This document shows positions 1 through 6,437 of a stretch of DNA of 7,813 bases, piece by piece. Numbering within the stretch: position 1 is the first letter of the stretch; each line of letters begins with the position of its first letter. The position numbers and the translations under genes were made by a program. The notes beneath the pieces are model-generated. The model was not told the DNA's origin. It made no database searches and saw only the letters and a list, made by a program, of their open reading frames with translations. Source of the stretch: an uncultured Victivallales bacterium (GTDB lineage: Bacteria > Verrucomicrobiota > Lentisphaeria > Oligosphaerales > JAFGRS01); NCBI GenBank assembly GCA_903834675.1, contig CAILKC010000257.1:1-7813 (forward strand), given 5' to 3'.

Positions 1-1
1 C

Positions 2-157
2 CCGCTGGATCTGGCAGGCGTCTGGCCTGACCCCGCTTGCCTCCCTGGAGCCCGCGATGCCCAGCCCGTTTCGGGCGGGTTCGCGGTATCCCCAGAGACG
101 GCGGAAGCCCCGGCCGTGCCGGGGCGGACCGCCGGCTCCAAGGCGCTTACCGCCTAG
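2..157 (+). CDS. Possible C-terminal end of an unrecognised gene, cut by the window edge
   Basis: Frame 2 of the plus strand is open from the window edge to a TAG at 155-157, giving 51 residues that begin PLDLAGVWPD and end AGSKALTA. The piece is rich in Ala, Pro and Gly and shows no motif I recognise. About three quarters of its codons end in G or C, as expected for coding DNA here, but a frame this short can stay open by chance at this GC content, and another frame (57-254) is also open over it. Two perfect small hairpins (64-76 and 107-125) lie inside. It could be the disordered tail of a real protein or non-coding DNA. No function can be given. Confidence 0.3.
   Translation, partial: PLDLAGVWPDPACLPGARDAQPVSGGFAVSPETAEAPAVPGRTAGSKALTA
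64..76. repeat. Small perfect inverted repeat (5-bp stem, 3-nt loop)
   Basis: The bases gcccg-ttt-cgggc form a perfect short hairpin. It lies 30 bp before a second, longer hairpin at 107-125. No T-run follows on either strand, so it is not a classical terminator. Confidence 0.4.
107..125. repeat. Perfect GC-only inverted repeat (8-bp stem, 3-nt loop)
   Basis: gccccggc-cgt-gccggggc pairs perfectly. It sits inside the doubtful frame 2-157 and is not followed by a T-run. It may simply reflect GC-rich sequence, or it may belong to the 3' end of an upstream transcript. Confidence 0.5.
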
Positions 158-362
158 AAAAAACGCCCTGGGGGTTCGGCCGCCGGACTCTTTTCACCAA
201 ATAGCCAGAACGACATGCAACTCAGGGGCGCTATGGTGTGTCCCTGTCGCATAGTTGCTTGTCAGAGCGGACGGTCAAGGCAATGCGTGGGGTTTTCGGT
301 CTGCCGCGGTTGGAGCCGCGGCAGGTAAGCCAGGCGAGTCGGTTCACCAAGGAGTAAGGATC
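158..362. other. Intergenic leader region before the prepilin gene
   Basis: These 205 bases hold no gene I can support. The TTG-started extension of the prepilin frame from 255 has no ribosome binding site and runs through a perfect hairpin, so I treat it as untranslated. I see no convincing -35/-10 pair. What stands out is an A6 run at 158-165 just after the TAG, the hairpin at 301-324, and the Shine-Dalgarno sequence near 349-354. Confidence 0.5.
301..324 (+). promoter_or_regulatory. Perfect 9-bp hairpin in the 5' leader of the prepilin gene
   Basis: ctgccgcgg at 301-309 pairs perfectly with ccgcggcag at 316-324 around the 6-nt loop ttggag. It ends 38 bp before the chosen ATG and about 25 bp before the Shine-Dalgarno sequence. 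There is no T-run after it, so a simple intrinsic terminator is unlikely. It could stabilise the mRNA, be a protein binding site, or end an upstream transcript in a factor-dependent way; the role is inference. Confidence 0.5.
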
Positions 363-1034
363 ATGCAAGACAGATCACGCCGTCCCTTCACTCTCATCGA
401 GTTGCTGGTGGTCATCGCCATCATCGCCATTCTGGCGGCGATGTTACTGCCGGCGCTGGCTCAGGCTCGATCCAAGGCTCGCCAGGTGACCTGTCTGTCC
501 CAGCTCAAGCAACTTGGCCTGGCTCTGGACATGTACGCCAGCGACCAGGACGGTCGCTACATCACCGCGTTGCCGATAGCGGGCATGCCGCGGGGCAGTC
601 AGGTGGACAACGTCTGCTGGTGGCGCTTCTACGAGAAGCCGTATGTCGGGGACTGGGCCACGCTGGTCTGCCCAGAGGGCTTGCGGACGGTGGCCAATGC
701 GTCGGACTCCACCAACCAGTTCCACTTCAACTATGGCTACAACAATGCCCTCGCGGCCCAGACCACGACCTCGGTCAAGCTCCCCTCCGCCGTCCTGTCG
801 TTCTCCGATTCATCCTTCTGGAACTCGGATAACTGTAACGGTAAGTCGGCCGCCTGGACCCGTATCGACCTGAAGCCGGCAGCGAATGCCTGTAACGCCA
901 GCCAAGCCGGAAACTGGCTGAACACCTGCACGCGCCACAACGGCAACAGCAATATCGTCTTCGTTGACGGCCACGCTGAATCCATAAACGCCATCAGCGT
1001 CCACAGCCGGGTTCCCCTCCTGGTGACGCCGTAG
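363..1034 (+). CDS. Prepilin-like protein with N-terminal methylation motif and H-x9-DG motif
   Basis: This 223-residue protein has a short basic leader (MQDRSRRP) followed by the type IV pilin/type II pseudopilin helix [13 protein letters not shown]...LLPAL (residues 9-32). A prepilin peptidase would be expected to cut before Phe9, leaving Glu at +5 (residue 13). Position -1 is Pro8, not the usual Gly. The C-terminal part has the processing-associated H-x9-DG motif: His192, nine residues, Asp202-Gly203 (VFVDGHAE). Six cysteines (44, 85, 103, 158, 177, 189) follow the helix, so disulfides outside the membrane are possible. ATG 363 is preferred because AAGGAG lies 8 bases upstream and it gives a normal short leader; a TTG at 255 would add 36 poorly supported residues. 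Such proteins occur in large numbers in Lentisphaerota, Verrucomicrobiota and Planctomycetota, mostly with unknown roles; no pilus or secretion genes are next to it. The family call is firm, the job is unknown. Confidence 0.88.
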   Translation: MQDRSRRPFTLIELLVVIAIIAILAAMLLPALAQARSKARQVTCLSQLKQLGLALDMYASDQDGRYITALPIAGMPRGSQVDNVCWWRFYEKPYVGDWATLVCPEGLRTVANASDSTNQFHFNYGYNNALAAQTTTSVKLPSAVLSFSDSSFWNSDNCNGKSAAWTRIDLKPAANACNASQAGNWLNTCTRHNGNSNIVFVDGHAESINAISVHSRVPLLVTP

Positions 1035-1035
1035 T

Positions 1036-1713
1036 TCAGCCAACCGTGGTCGTCGGCCTCCCCCGCGGCGTTTCGGGGGGCGGCGCGGCGACAGCGGCGG
1101 CGAGCAGGCGGCGCAGATGGCGGCGAGCGGTGGCGATTCCCTGGCGCTCGATCATCTCGCGCACCTCGTCGCCGGTCATGTCGCGCAGGAGGGCGCCGCG
1201 CTGTTCCAGGTCGAGGTTTGAGGCCCGGACTTCGGTCCGCATCTGCCGCAGCAGGTCAAGGTGGCGACCGAAGGCCGGGCCGATGGTCGCCTCGATGCGT
1301 TCCCGGATGCGGCCGGAGAGGGCCGGGCTACCGCCCCCGGTGGAGATGGCGATGACGATGTCCCCCCGGCGGCAGACGGCGGGCACGGTAAAGGTACAGA
1401 GGTCGGGCTGATCCACGACGTTGACCGGAATCCCCGCCTCCCGGCCGTGCTCCCAGACCCGGCGGTTCACCGCCTCGGAATCGGTGGCACTGATGACCAG
1501 GCATGCCCCGCGCAGGTCCGTCTTCCGGTAGCCGCGCCGGACCCGACGAATGCCGCCCATCCGGGCGAGGGCCGGGCAGAACTTGGGGCTGACCACCGTG
1601 ACCTTGGCCCCGCACTCGACCAGGCTCTTGGTCTTGCGGTGCGCCACCGTGCCAGCGCCGATCACCAGCACCTTCCGTCCGGCCAGGTCCAGGTTGACCG
1701 GATAGTACTTCAC
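1036..1713 (-). CDS. Precorrin-2 dehydrogenase / sirohydrochlorin ferrochelatase (Met8/CysG N-terminal type)
   Basis: This 225-residue protein matches the family that oxidises precorrin-2 to sirohydrochlorin with NAD+, and in bifunctional members inserts Fe2+ to give siroheme. The start KYYPVNLDLAGRKVLVIGAG is the typical N-terminal strand plus Rossmann motif (GAGTVAHRK, residues 19-27). LVISATD (72-78) and VNVVDQPDLCTFTVPA (97-112) are family signatures; Asp101 matches the aspartate held to be catalytic in Met8p/CysG. STGGGSPAL (124-132) carries Ser129, at the place of the phosphorylated serine of CysG. The rest is the helical dimerisation and C-terminal domain, ending in a Pro/Arg-rich tail. 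There is no fused methyltransferase, so a separate CobA must make precorrin-2. GTG 1713 overlaps the hemL stop (GTGA), suggesting coupled translation. In this operon its siroheme would feed the AhbAB decarboxylase. Ferrochelatase activity is inferred from the family and from the absence of another chelatase here. It is the last gene, one base from the convergent prepilin stop. Confidence 0.9.
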   Translation of the reverse strand: MKYYPVNLDLAGRKVLVIGAGTVAHRKTKSLVECGAKVTVVSPKFCPALARMGGIRRVRRGYRKTDLRGACLVISATDSEAVNRRVWEHGREAGIPVNVVDQPDLCTFTVPAVCRRGDIVIAISTGGGSPALSGRIRERIEATIGPAFGRHLDLLRQMRTEVRASNLDLEQRGALLRDMTGDEVREMIERQGIATARRHLRRLLAAAVAAPPPETPRGRPTTTVG

Positions 1714-3002
1714 CTGAGCGTTGCCATCGCCGTGCGCGCCGCCGCTAGCGTTTGCTCGATGTCCCGCTCGGTATGGGCCGTCGAGACAAACCCCGCCTCG
1801 AACTGCGAAGGCGCCAGGTAGACCCCGGCGGCCAGCATGCCGTGGAAGAAGCGGGCATAGCGCTGCGTGTCAGAGGTCTTGGCGGTCCGGTAATCGGTCA
1901 CCGGCGTCTCCGTGAAGAAGAGCGTCTGCATGGACCCCACCCGGTTCTGCTGGATGGGGATTCCAGCGCGGGCGGCGGCGTCCCGCAGCCCCTCGGCCAA
2001 CTGTCCGGCCAGCGCCTCGAGACGGGCGTAGGGCGGGGCCGCCGTCAGCGCTTCCAGGGTGGCCAGACCGGCGGCCATCGCGGCCGGGTTCCCGCTCAGG
2101 GTTCCGGCCTGATAGACGCCTCCAAGCGGAGCCAGCACATCCATGATGTCGGCGCGGCCACCGTAGGCCGCAGCGGGGAGGCCGCCGCCAAGAATCTTCC
2201 CCAGAACGGTCAGGTCGGGCTTGATCCCGTAGAGTTCCTGGGCTCCTCCAAGCGCCACGCGAAACCCCGTGATGACCTCGTCGAACACCAGCAACGCGCC
2301 ATGCCGTGCGGTGACCTCGCGCAGAAACTCGAGGTAGCCCGGCCGGGGCGCGACCACGCCCATATTTCCCGCGATCGGTTCGACGATCACGCAGGCGATC
2401 TGCGGGCCGAGACGGTCGAAGAGGGCGGTGACCGCGCCCGGGTCGTTGTAGGGCGCGATCAGCGTCTTCTCGGTGTAGCTGGCGGGAACGCCTCGAGTGT
2501 CAGGGATGGCGAAGGTGGCGAGTCCCGATCCGGCCGCCGCGAGCAGTCCGTCCACGTGGCCGTGGTAGCAGCCGTCGAACTTGACGATCAGATCCCGGCC
2601 CGTGAAGCCCCGGGCCAGGCGGATGGCGCTCATTGCCGCTTCGGTGCCCGAACTGGTCATGCGCAGCTTACGGATGCTGGGCACGCAGGCCGTGACCAAC
2701 TGGGCGAGGCGGACTTCGAGCGCGGTCGGCATGCCGAAGGTCATGCCCTTGGCGCAGGTTTCGCCTACCGCCTGCACCACGGCCTGGGGCGCGTGGCCCA
2801 GGATCAGCGGTCCCCAGGACATGACGTAGTCGATATACTCCCGGCCATCGGCATCCAGGAAGCGACTGCCCGCCCCGCGTTCGGCGAAGACCGGGGTGCC
2901 GCCGACCGCGCCAAAAGCCCGTACCGGGCTGTTGACACCGCCCGGGATGACCTCGCGGGCGTCCCGCCAGAGCTGCTTAGACCGTTCACCTGGCTCGATC
3001 AT
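1710..3002 (-). CDS. hemL: Glutamate-1-semialdehyde 2,1-aminomutase
   Basis: HemL is the PLP enzyme that turns glutamate-1-semialdehyde into 5-aminolevulinate in the cytoplasm, the second step of the tRNA-dependent C5 route. The 430 residues match the usual length. Seen in order: IPGGVNSPVRAF (19-30), substrate-entry segment; YVMSWGPLILGH (59-70); SSGTEAAMSAIRLAR (117-131), PLP phosphate binding; YHGHVDG (146-152); VFDEVITGFR (239-248) with Asp241 for the PLP ring nitrogen; LGKILGGGLPAAAYGG (267-282) with Lys269 as the Schiff-base lysine; GTLSGNP (300-306). ATG 3002 is chosen because AAAGGAG lies 7 bases upstream; a GTG at 3047 would add 15 residues without family support. It is the only gene here with a real gap upstream (45 bp after ahbAB) and the strongest ribosome binding site, so it may be translated independently. 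It shows that this organism uses the C5 route, so hemA is expected elsewhere, probably beyond the right edge. Confidence 0.97.
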   Translation of the reverse strand: MIEPGERSKQLWRDAREVIPGGVNSPVRAFGAVGGTPVFAERGAGSRFLDADGREYIDYVMSWGPLILGHAPQAVVQAVGETCAKGMTFGMPTALEVRLAQLVTACVPSIRKLRMTSSGTEAAMSAIRLARGFTGRDLIVKFDGCYHGHVDGLLAAAGSGLATFAIPDTRGVPASYTEKTLIAPYNDPGAVTALFDRLGPQIACVIVEPIAGNMGVVAPRPGYLEFLREVTARHGALLVFDEVITGFRVALGGAQELYGIKPDLTVLGKILGGGLPAAAYGGRADIMDVLAPLGGVYQAGTLSGNPAAMAAGLATLEALTAAPPYARLEALAGQLAEGLRDAAARAGIPIQQNRVGSMQTLFFTETPVTDYRTAKTSDTQRYARFFHGMLAAGVYLAPSQFEAGFVSTAHTERDIEQTLAAARTAMATLR

Positions 3003-3008
3003 GCGTAG

Positions 3009-3015
3009 ACTCCTT
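3009..3015 (-). promoter_or_regulatory. Strong ribosome binding site of hemL
   Basis: On the minus strand AAAGGAG precedes ATG 3002 by about 7 bases. It decides the start against the GTG at 3047, which has no comparable signal. It lies in the only gap of the operon within this window. Confidence 0.7.
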
Positions 3016-3047
3016 TGCAGGGCGGTCTCGGAGGTTCGACCCGCCAC

Positions 3048-4400
3048 CTACTTACCGTAGCGCTGGAAGATGCGGCGGCGGACTGGGCAGGTGCAGATCA
3101 TGCGGCCATCCCGTTCCTCTTTGTAGGGACAGGCGTGCTGTTCGAGGCAGCCGACGAAGGGCGGCGAGGTATCCACATACGCCAGGATACGGCACAGGGC
3201 CACGTTGGGGTCCGAGAGACAGGCGTGGCCATGGACGCACCGGTCGGCCGACTCCAGAACCCTCTTCTCCACGTAGTAATAGTACGCGACCGTCGGGTCC
3301 CTTTCGCCAGCCCCCGTCGCGCTCGCCTCGGCACAAGCCGGAGGGCTGGAACGATCGGCGAAGTAGACCATGCTTGTCTTCTTGAACTCCCGCACGGAGA
3401 AGAGGACATCATAGTCTCTCAACCCCGTGCTCTCCGCCACGCGGATGGCCACCGAAAGGCAGTCCTCGCGGGTCCGGCCGTGGATCATCCCGAACACATT
3501 GTAGGGCCAGCCGGGGAAACGGGGGCGTTCGTAGCAGTGGCTGATCTCCGCGCAGGCCGCGAGGCGTTCACAGACGAAGCCGACGTCAGCTTCCGGCACG
3601 TTCCAGACCGACATGCCATTGGCCTTGAACCCGGCCGCGTGGTGCCGCAGGACGGCGCCGAAGCGTCTCATGGCACCGGAACGCCGATACGCCGCGAGCC
3701 GGGCGAGAAGATCCGTCTCGGGGATGCCGAGCTCCGCGGCCCAGGCGCGGAAGGGGTAGCGCTCGAGTCCCAGGTCGCCGCAGGCCAGGCGTATGGTCTG
3801 ACGGTCGGTGCCGTCGAGCCCCGCACACCCCGGCTCAAGCGGCGCGACCGCCAGCGGGCGGACCGTCTCGAGAAGGCTGTCGGCAAAGGAGAAATCGACG
3901 CGGATCTTGAACAGGCGGCGGGCGGGCAGGTCGTGCAGTTCACGCACCCCCGGCGCCTGCCGTACGGCCTCCAGGACGGTCTCCAGACGGCGGCGGTCCG
4001 GCGCGATGACGGTGAACCAGAGGTTGAACGCGGCGTTGCGTTCGTAGTTGTGCGTGACTTCGGGGAAGGCACTGGCGACGGCGGCGGCGGCCTCGATCTG
4101 GCCTGGGTCCACCCGCGCTGCCACCAGGGTGCTGGTGTAGCCAACGCCCCCGGCGGCAAAGGAGCCGCCGAGGCGGCGGATGATGCCGTTCCGGCGGAGG
4201 CGGACGACGCAGTCGTGGACTGCCTCGGGGGAACTCCCCAGTTCGCGGGCAAGGTCAGCGTACGGGTCCGGGGAGAAAGGGAACTCTCCCTGGATCCGCG
4301 CGAGCACCTCCCGGTCCAGCCCATTCAGGGCGGGGTCAGAGGGGTTCGGGGAGTCCTGCTGGTTAGCGCTCGGGCACATAGGTGCAGTCGGGTTCCTCAT
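3048..4400 (-). CDS. ahbA-ahbB: Fused siroheme decarboxylase AhbA-AhbB with Cys/His-rich C-terminal domain
   Basis: AhbA and AhbB are normally two proteins of roughly 150-170 residues, each with an AsnC/Lrp-like fold, that together decarboxylate siroheme to 12,18-didecarboxysiroheme. Here both lie in one chain (450 residues from ATG 4400). Half 1 (about 27-171) has a winged-helix part, NGIIRRLGGSF (71-81), GYTSTLVAARV and VTHNYERNAAFNLWFTVIAP (115-134 region), and looks AhbA-like. Half 2 (about 195-349) has MRRFGAVLRHHAAGFKANGM, VWNVP and ISHCYERPRFPGWPYNVF (286-303), and looks AhbB-like. A linker (SSPPACAEASATG) then leads to an extra domain with cysteines 388, 394, 403, 418, 424, 436 and 438, which I do not recognise. 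The start is uncertain: GTG 4412, ATG 4400 (weak GGTGAT upstream) and ATG 4379 are all before the first domain; all overlap ahbD or lie close to its end, indicating coupling. A transcription regulator is unlikely given both halves' signatures and the operon. Decarboxylase call firm; role of the tail unknown. Confidence 0.92.
   Translation of the reverse strand: MRNPTAPMCPSANQQDSPNPSDPALNGLDREVLARIQGEFPFSPDPYADLARELGSSPEAVHDCVVRLRRNGIIRRLGGSFAAGGVGYTSTLVAARVDPGQIEAAAAVASAFPEVTHNYERNAAFNLWFTVIAPDRRRLETVLEAVRQAPGVRELHDLPARRLFKIRVDFSFADSLLETVRPLAVAPLEPGCAGLDGTDRQTIRLACGDLGLERYPFRAWAAELGIPETDLLARLAAYRRSGAMRRFGAVLRHHAAGFKANGMSVWNVPEADVGFVCERLAACAEISHCYERPRFPGWPYNVFGMIHGRTREDCLSVAIRVAESTGLRDYDVLFSVREFKKTSMVYFADRSSPPACAEASATGAGERDPTVAYYYYVEKRVLESADRCVHGHACLSDPNVALCRILAYVDTSPPFVGCLEQHACPYKEERDGRMICTCPVRRRIFQRYGK
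3307..3349. repeat. Imperfect inverted repeat inside the ahbAB linker
   Basis: Outer arms ccagccc (3307-3313) and gggctgg (3343-3349) pair perfectly, and inner arms gcctcggc (3325-3332) and gccggagg (3337-3344) pair with one extra base around acaa. The element codes for the low-complexity linker around SSPPACAEASATG, between the AhbB half and the Cys-rich tail, and not for part of either domain. It resembles a small dispersed palindromic (REP-like) element landing in frame, but no second copy is visible in this window. Confidence 0.45.
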
Positions 4401-5478
4401 CCAGAAAATCACCGGTCACGGCAAAGGCCCGGGCGCGGCAGCCCTGGCATAGCTTGCGATAGCCGCAGGCCCCGCACTTACCCTTCAACTGCCGCGGGTC
4501 GCGGAGGGCTGCAAAGACCTCAGATTCACGCCAGATCTGAGCGAGAGACGTCTCGCGGACGTTCCCCACAACCACGGGCAGATAGCCGCAGGGCTGGACC
4601 TCCCCGGTGCGGGAGACGAAGCAGACCCCGGAGCCGGCCAGGCAGCCGCGGGTGAAGGAGTGCAGGCCATGTGGTGCGCCCCCGGCGGCGCCAGCGGCGC
4701 CAGGAAGAGAGGCGCCGCTCTCCCGCCCCAGCTCGCGCAGGATCCGGTAGTACTGGGGGGCGCAGGTGGCCTTGATCTGGATCTGGTCCCGCAGTTCCAG
4801 GGTGCGGGCCGCCAGCCAGCGCAGGGTTTCCTCGAACTGTGCCGGCGTCAGGCGCTTGTCGTCGCTGATTTCGGCGCCGCAGCCGACAGGGACCAGCATG
4901 AACATGTGAAAAGCCTCGATACCGCGGGCCTGGACGAACTCCAGCAGGGCCGCGAGTTCGTGGAGGTTATGCTGGGTGACCGTCACGTTGACTTGCAGCG
5001 ACATCCCCACCCGCTGCAAGGCATCGAGGCCGCGAAGGGCGTTGTGGAAACAGCCAGGCTGCCCGCGGAACGCATCGTGGGTCTGGGGGGTGGCGCCGTC
5101 GAGGCTGATGCTGACCCGCTTGATGCCGGAGTCCACGATTTGCTGGGCGATCGGGTCGTTGATGAGGGTGCCGTTGGTCGCCATGGCTACGCGCGTGAAC
5201 AGCCCAGCGCAGGTGCTGGCGATCTCAAAGAAGTCGGGCCGGGCCAGGGGTTCGCCGCCCGTGAGCACCATGATCGGGTCGAAGCTGGCGCGGATGTCCC
5301 GCGCGACCCGGAGGATTTCTGGCGTGGTCAGCTCGCCGACGGCGAACTCCGCCTGGGCTTCGGCCCGGCAGTGCTGACAGCGCAGATTGCAGCGCGCCGT
5401 CAACTCCCAGAACACGAGCCGCAGTTCATCCGCGGCGGTCATGCCGCCCTGGGGATGGTTTAGGTGTTTCTCAGCCAC
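4363..5478 (-). CDS. ahbD: Heme b synthase AhbD (radical SAM, Fe-coproporphyrin III decarboxylase)
   Basis: AhbD converts the two propionates of Fe-coproporphyrin III at rings A and B to vinyl groups, giving heme b, by radical SAM chemistry under low oxygen. From GTG 5478 the protein has 371 residues. HPQGGM and [20 protein letters not shown] give the radical SAM cluster cysteines 30, 34 and 37; GGEP (74-77) binds the SAM amino group; ATNGT and SISLDG are further core motifs. The C-terminal SPASM-like part has Cys279, 286, 297, 335, 338, 344, 347 and 365 ([36 protein letters not shown]), enough for a second Fe-S cluster or more. The HPxGGM start and [10 protein letters not shown] are typical of AhbD and set it apart from AhbC. 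GTG 5478 is chosen because GGGAGG lies about 7 bases upstream; TTG 5499 and ATG 5442 are alternatives. It overlaps hemB by 19 bases. A Gly/Ala-rich insert (255-270) is coded by a repeated 9-mer. Confidence 0.93.
   Translation of the reverse strand: MAEKHLNHPQGGMTAADELRLVFWELTARCNLRCQHCRAEAQAEFAVGELTTPEILRVARDIRASFDPIMVLTGGEPLARPDFFEIASTCAGLFTRVAMATNGTLINDPIAQQIVDSGIKRVSISLDGATPQTHDAFRGQPGCFHNALRGLDALQRVGMSLQVNVTVTQHNLHELAALLEFVQARGIEAFHMFMLVPVGCGAEISDDKRLTPAQFEETLRWLAARTLELRDQIQIKATCAPQYYRILRELGRESGASLPGAAGAAGGAPHGLHSFTRGCLAGSGVCFVSRTGEVQPCGYLPVVVGNVRETSLAQIWRESEVFAALRDPRQLKGKCGACGYRKLCQGCRARAFAVTGDFLDEEPDCTYVPER
4685..4702. repeat. Perfect tandem repeat of a 9-mer in ahbD
   Basis: gcggcgcca occurs twice back to back (4685-4693, 4694-4702). 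On the coding strand it reads as Gly-Ala-Ala repeated in GAAGAAGG. A further ggcgcc at 4711-4716 flanks it. The encoded segment lies between the radical SAM barrel and the Cys-rich tail of AhbD and looks like a loop that can tolerate length change. Confidence 0.55.
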
Positions 5479-6437
5479 AATGCTGCCTCCCGTGCCCAAT
5501 AGGTCAGGATGATGTCCGCCCCTGCCCGCCGGATGGCATAGAGCATCTCGAGTGCAACCCGCTTCTCATCGATCCAGCCGCGGGCTGCGGCCGCCTTCAC
5601 CATGGAGTACTCGCCGCTGACGTTGTAGGCGGCGACGGGGGCGCTGACGGACTGCCGGACCAGGCGGATGATGTCCAGGTAAGCGAGGGCGGGTTTGACC
5701 ATGACGATGTCCGCGCCCTCAGCGAGGTCGAGCTCCACTTCCGCCAGGGCTTCGCGGGCATTGCGGATGTCCATCTGGTAGCTGCGCCGGTCGCCGAACT
5801 GGGGCGGGGATTCCGCCGCCTCGCGAAAGGGCCCATAGAAGGCGGAGGCGTACTTGGCCGAGTAGGCCATGATCGAGACCTGCCCGAAGCCCTCGGCGTC
5901 AAGCGCGCTACGGATGGCCCCGATGCGACCGTCCATCATGTCGCTGGGCGCGACCATCTGGGCCCCGGCTCGGGCATGGGATAGGGCCATCCGGGCGAGG
6001 AGTTCCAGGGTGGCATCGTTGTCCACGTCGCCATGGCGGATCACGCCGCAGTGGCCGTGGTCGGTGTACTCGCAGAGGCAGACGTCGGTACAGACGATCA
6101 ACTCCGGCAGCGCCGTCCGCAGGGCGCGCACGGCCTGCTGGACAATCCCATCTTCGGCACAGCCTTCGGTCCCGGTCGCATCCTTCCTGGCCGGAATCCC
6201 GAACAGGATCACGGAGCGTACGCCCACCGCGGCCAAGCCCCGGGCCTCCTCCACCAGCAGGTCCACGGACAACTGGGACACGCCTGGCATCGAGCCGATC
6301 TCGCGCCGGACGCCGACGCCATGCCGAACGAAGAGAGGTAGCATCAACTGGCGGGCTTCCAGGGTGGTCTCGCCAACCAGGTCACGCAGGTCGGCCGTGG
6401 CCCGAAGCCGCCGCATGCGGGTGGTGGGAAAGGTCAC
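5460..6437 (-). CDS. hemB: Porphobilinogen synthase (5-aminolevulinate dehydratase)
   Basis: HemB condenses two 5-aminolevulinate molecules to porphobilinogen in the cytoplasm. The 325 residues are normal length. Both Schiff-base lysines are present: Lys195 in [14 protein letters not shown] and Lys248 in [11 protein letters not shown]. The metal-binding segment [14 protein letters not shown] keeps Cys120, Cys122 and Cys130, so this is a zinc-type enzyme and not the Asp-rich magnesium type. SFG-like FGIP (79-82), [16 protein letters not shown] (161-176), DRRSYQMD (216-223) and YNVSGEYSM (271-279) are further signatures. GTG 6437 shares GTGA with the ahbC stop and has GAGGAG 8 bases upstream. 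An internal ATG at 6416 is possible but would trim the N-terminal RMRRLR arm region. Its place between ahbC and ahbD ties early tetrapyrrole steps to the siroheme-dependent heme branch. Confidence 0.98.
   Translation of the reverse strand: MTFPTTRMRRLRATADLRDLVGETTLEARQLMLPLFVRHGVGVRREIGSMPGVSQLSVDLLVEEARGLAAVGVRSVILFGIPARKDATGTEGCAEDGIVQQAVRALRTALPELIVCTDVCLCEYTDHGHCGVIRHGDVDNDATLELLARMALSHARAGAQMVAPSDMMDGRIGAIRSALDAEGFGQVSIMAYSAKYASAFYGPFREAAESPPQFGDRRSYQMDIRNAREALAEVELDLAEGADIVMVKPALAYLDIIRLVRQSVSAPVAAYNVSGEYSMVKAAAARGWIDEKRVALEMLYAIRRAGADIILTYWAREAALWLRNT

Noticed and set aside
255..362. N-terminal extension of the prepilin from TTG 255
   Set aside because: It would give a 44-residue leader before the pilin helix, has no ribosome binding site, and crosses a perfect hairpin; ATG 363 has AAGGAG at good spacing.
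1060..1082. Hairpin cccccg/cggggg as terminator of the heme operon
   Set aside because: The stem is about 6 bp with an 8-nt loop, lies inside the coding frame before the stop codon, and no T-run follows on the minus strand.
1752..3008. Plus-strand open frame of 418 codons opposite hemL
   Set aside because: It covers hemL on the other strand almost exactly and has no recognisable domain; a typical high-GC mirror frame.
3048..4400. Lrp/AsnC-type transcription regulator
   Set aside because: The winged-helix-like parts are shared with regulators, but the paired YERN...NLWFT and CYERP...WPYN signatures and the operon are those of siroheme decarboxylase.
3015..4655. Plus-strand open frame of 546 codons opposite ahbAB and ahbD
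   Set aside because: It lies antisense to two strongly recognised genes, shows no motif, and is rich in Arg, Gly and Pro as expected from the shadow of GC-rich codons.
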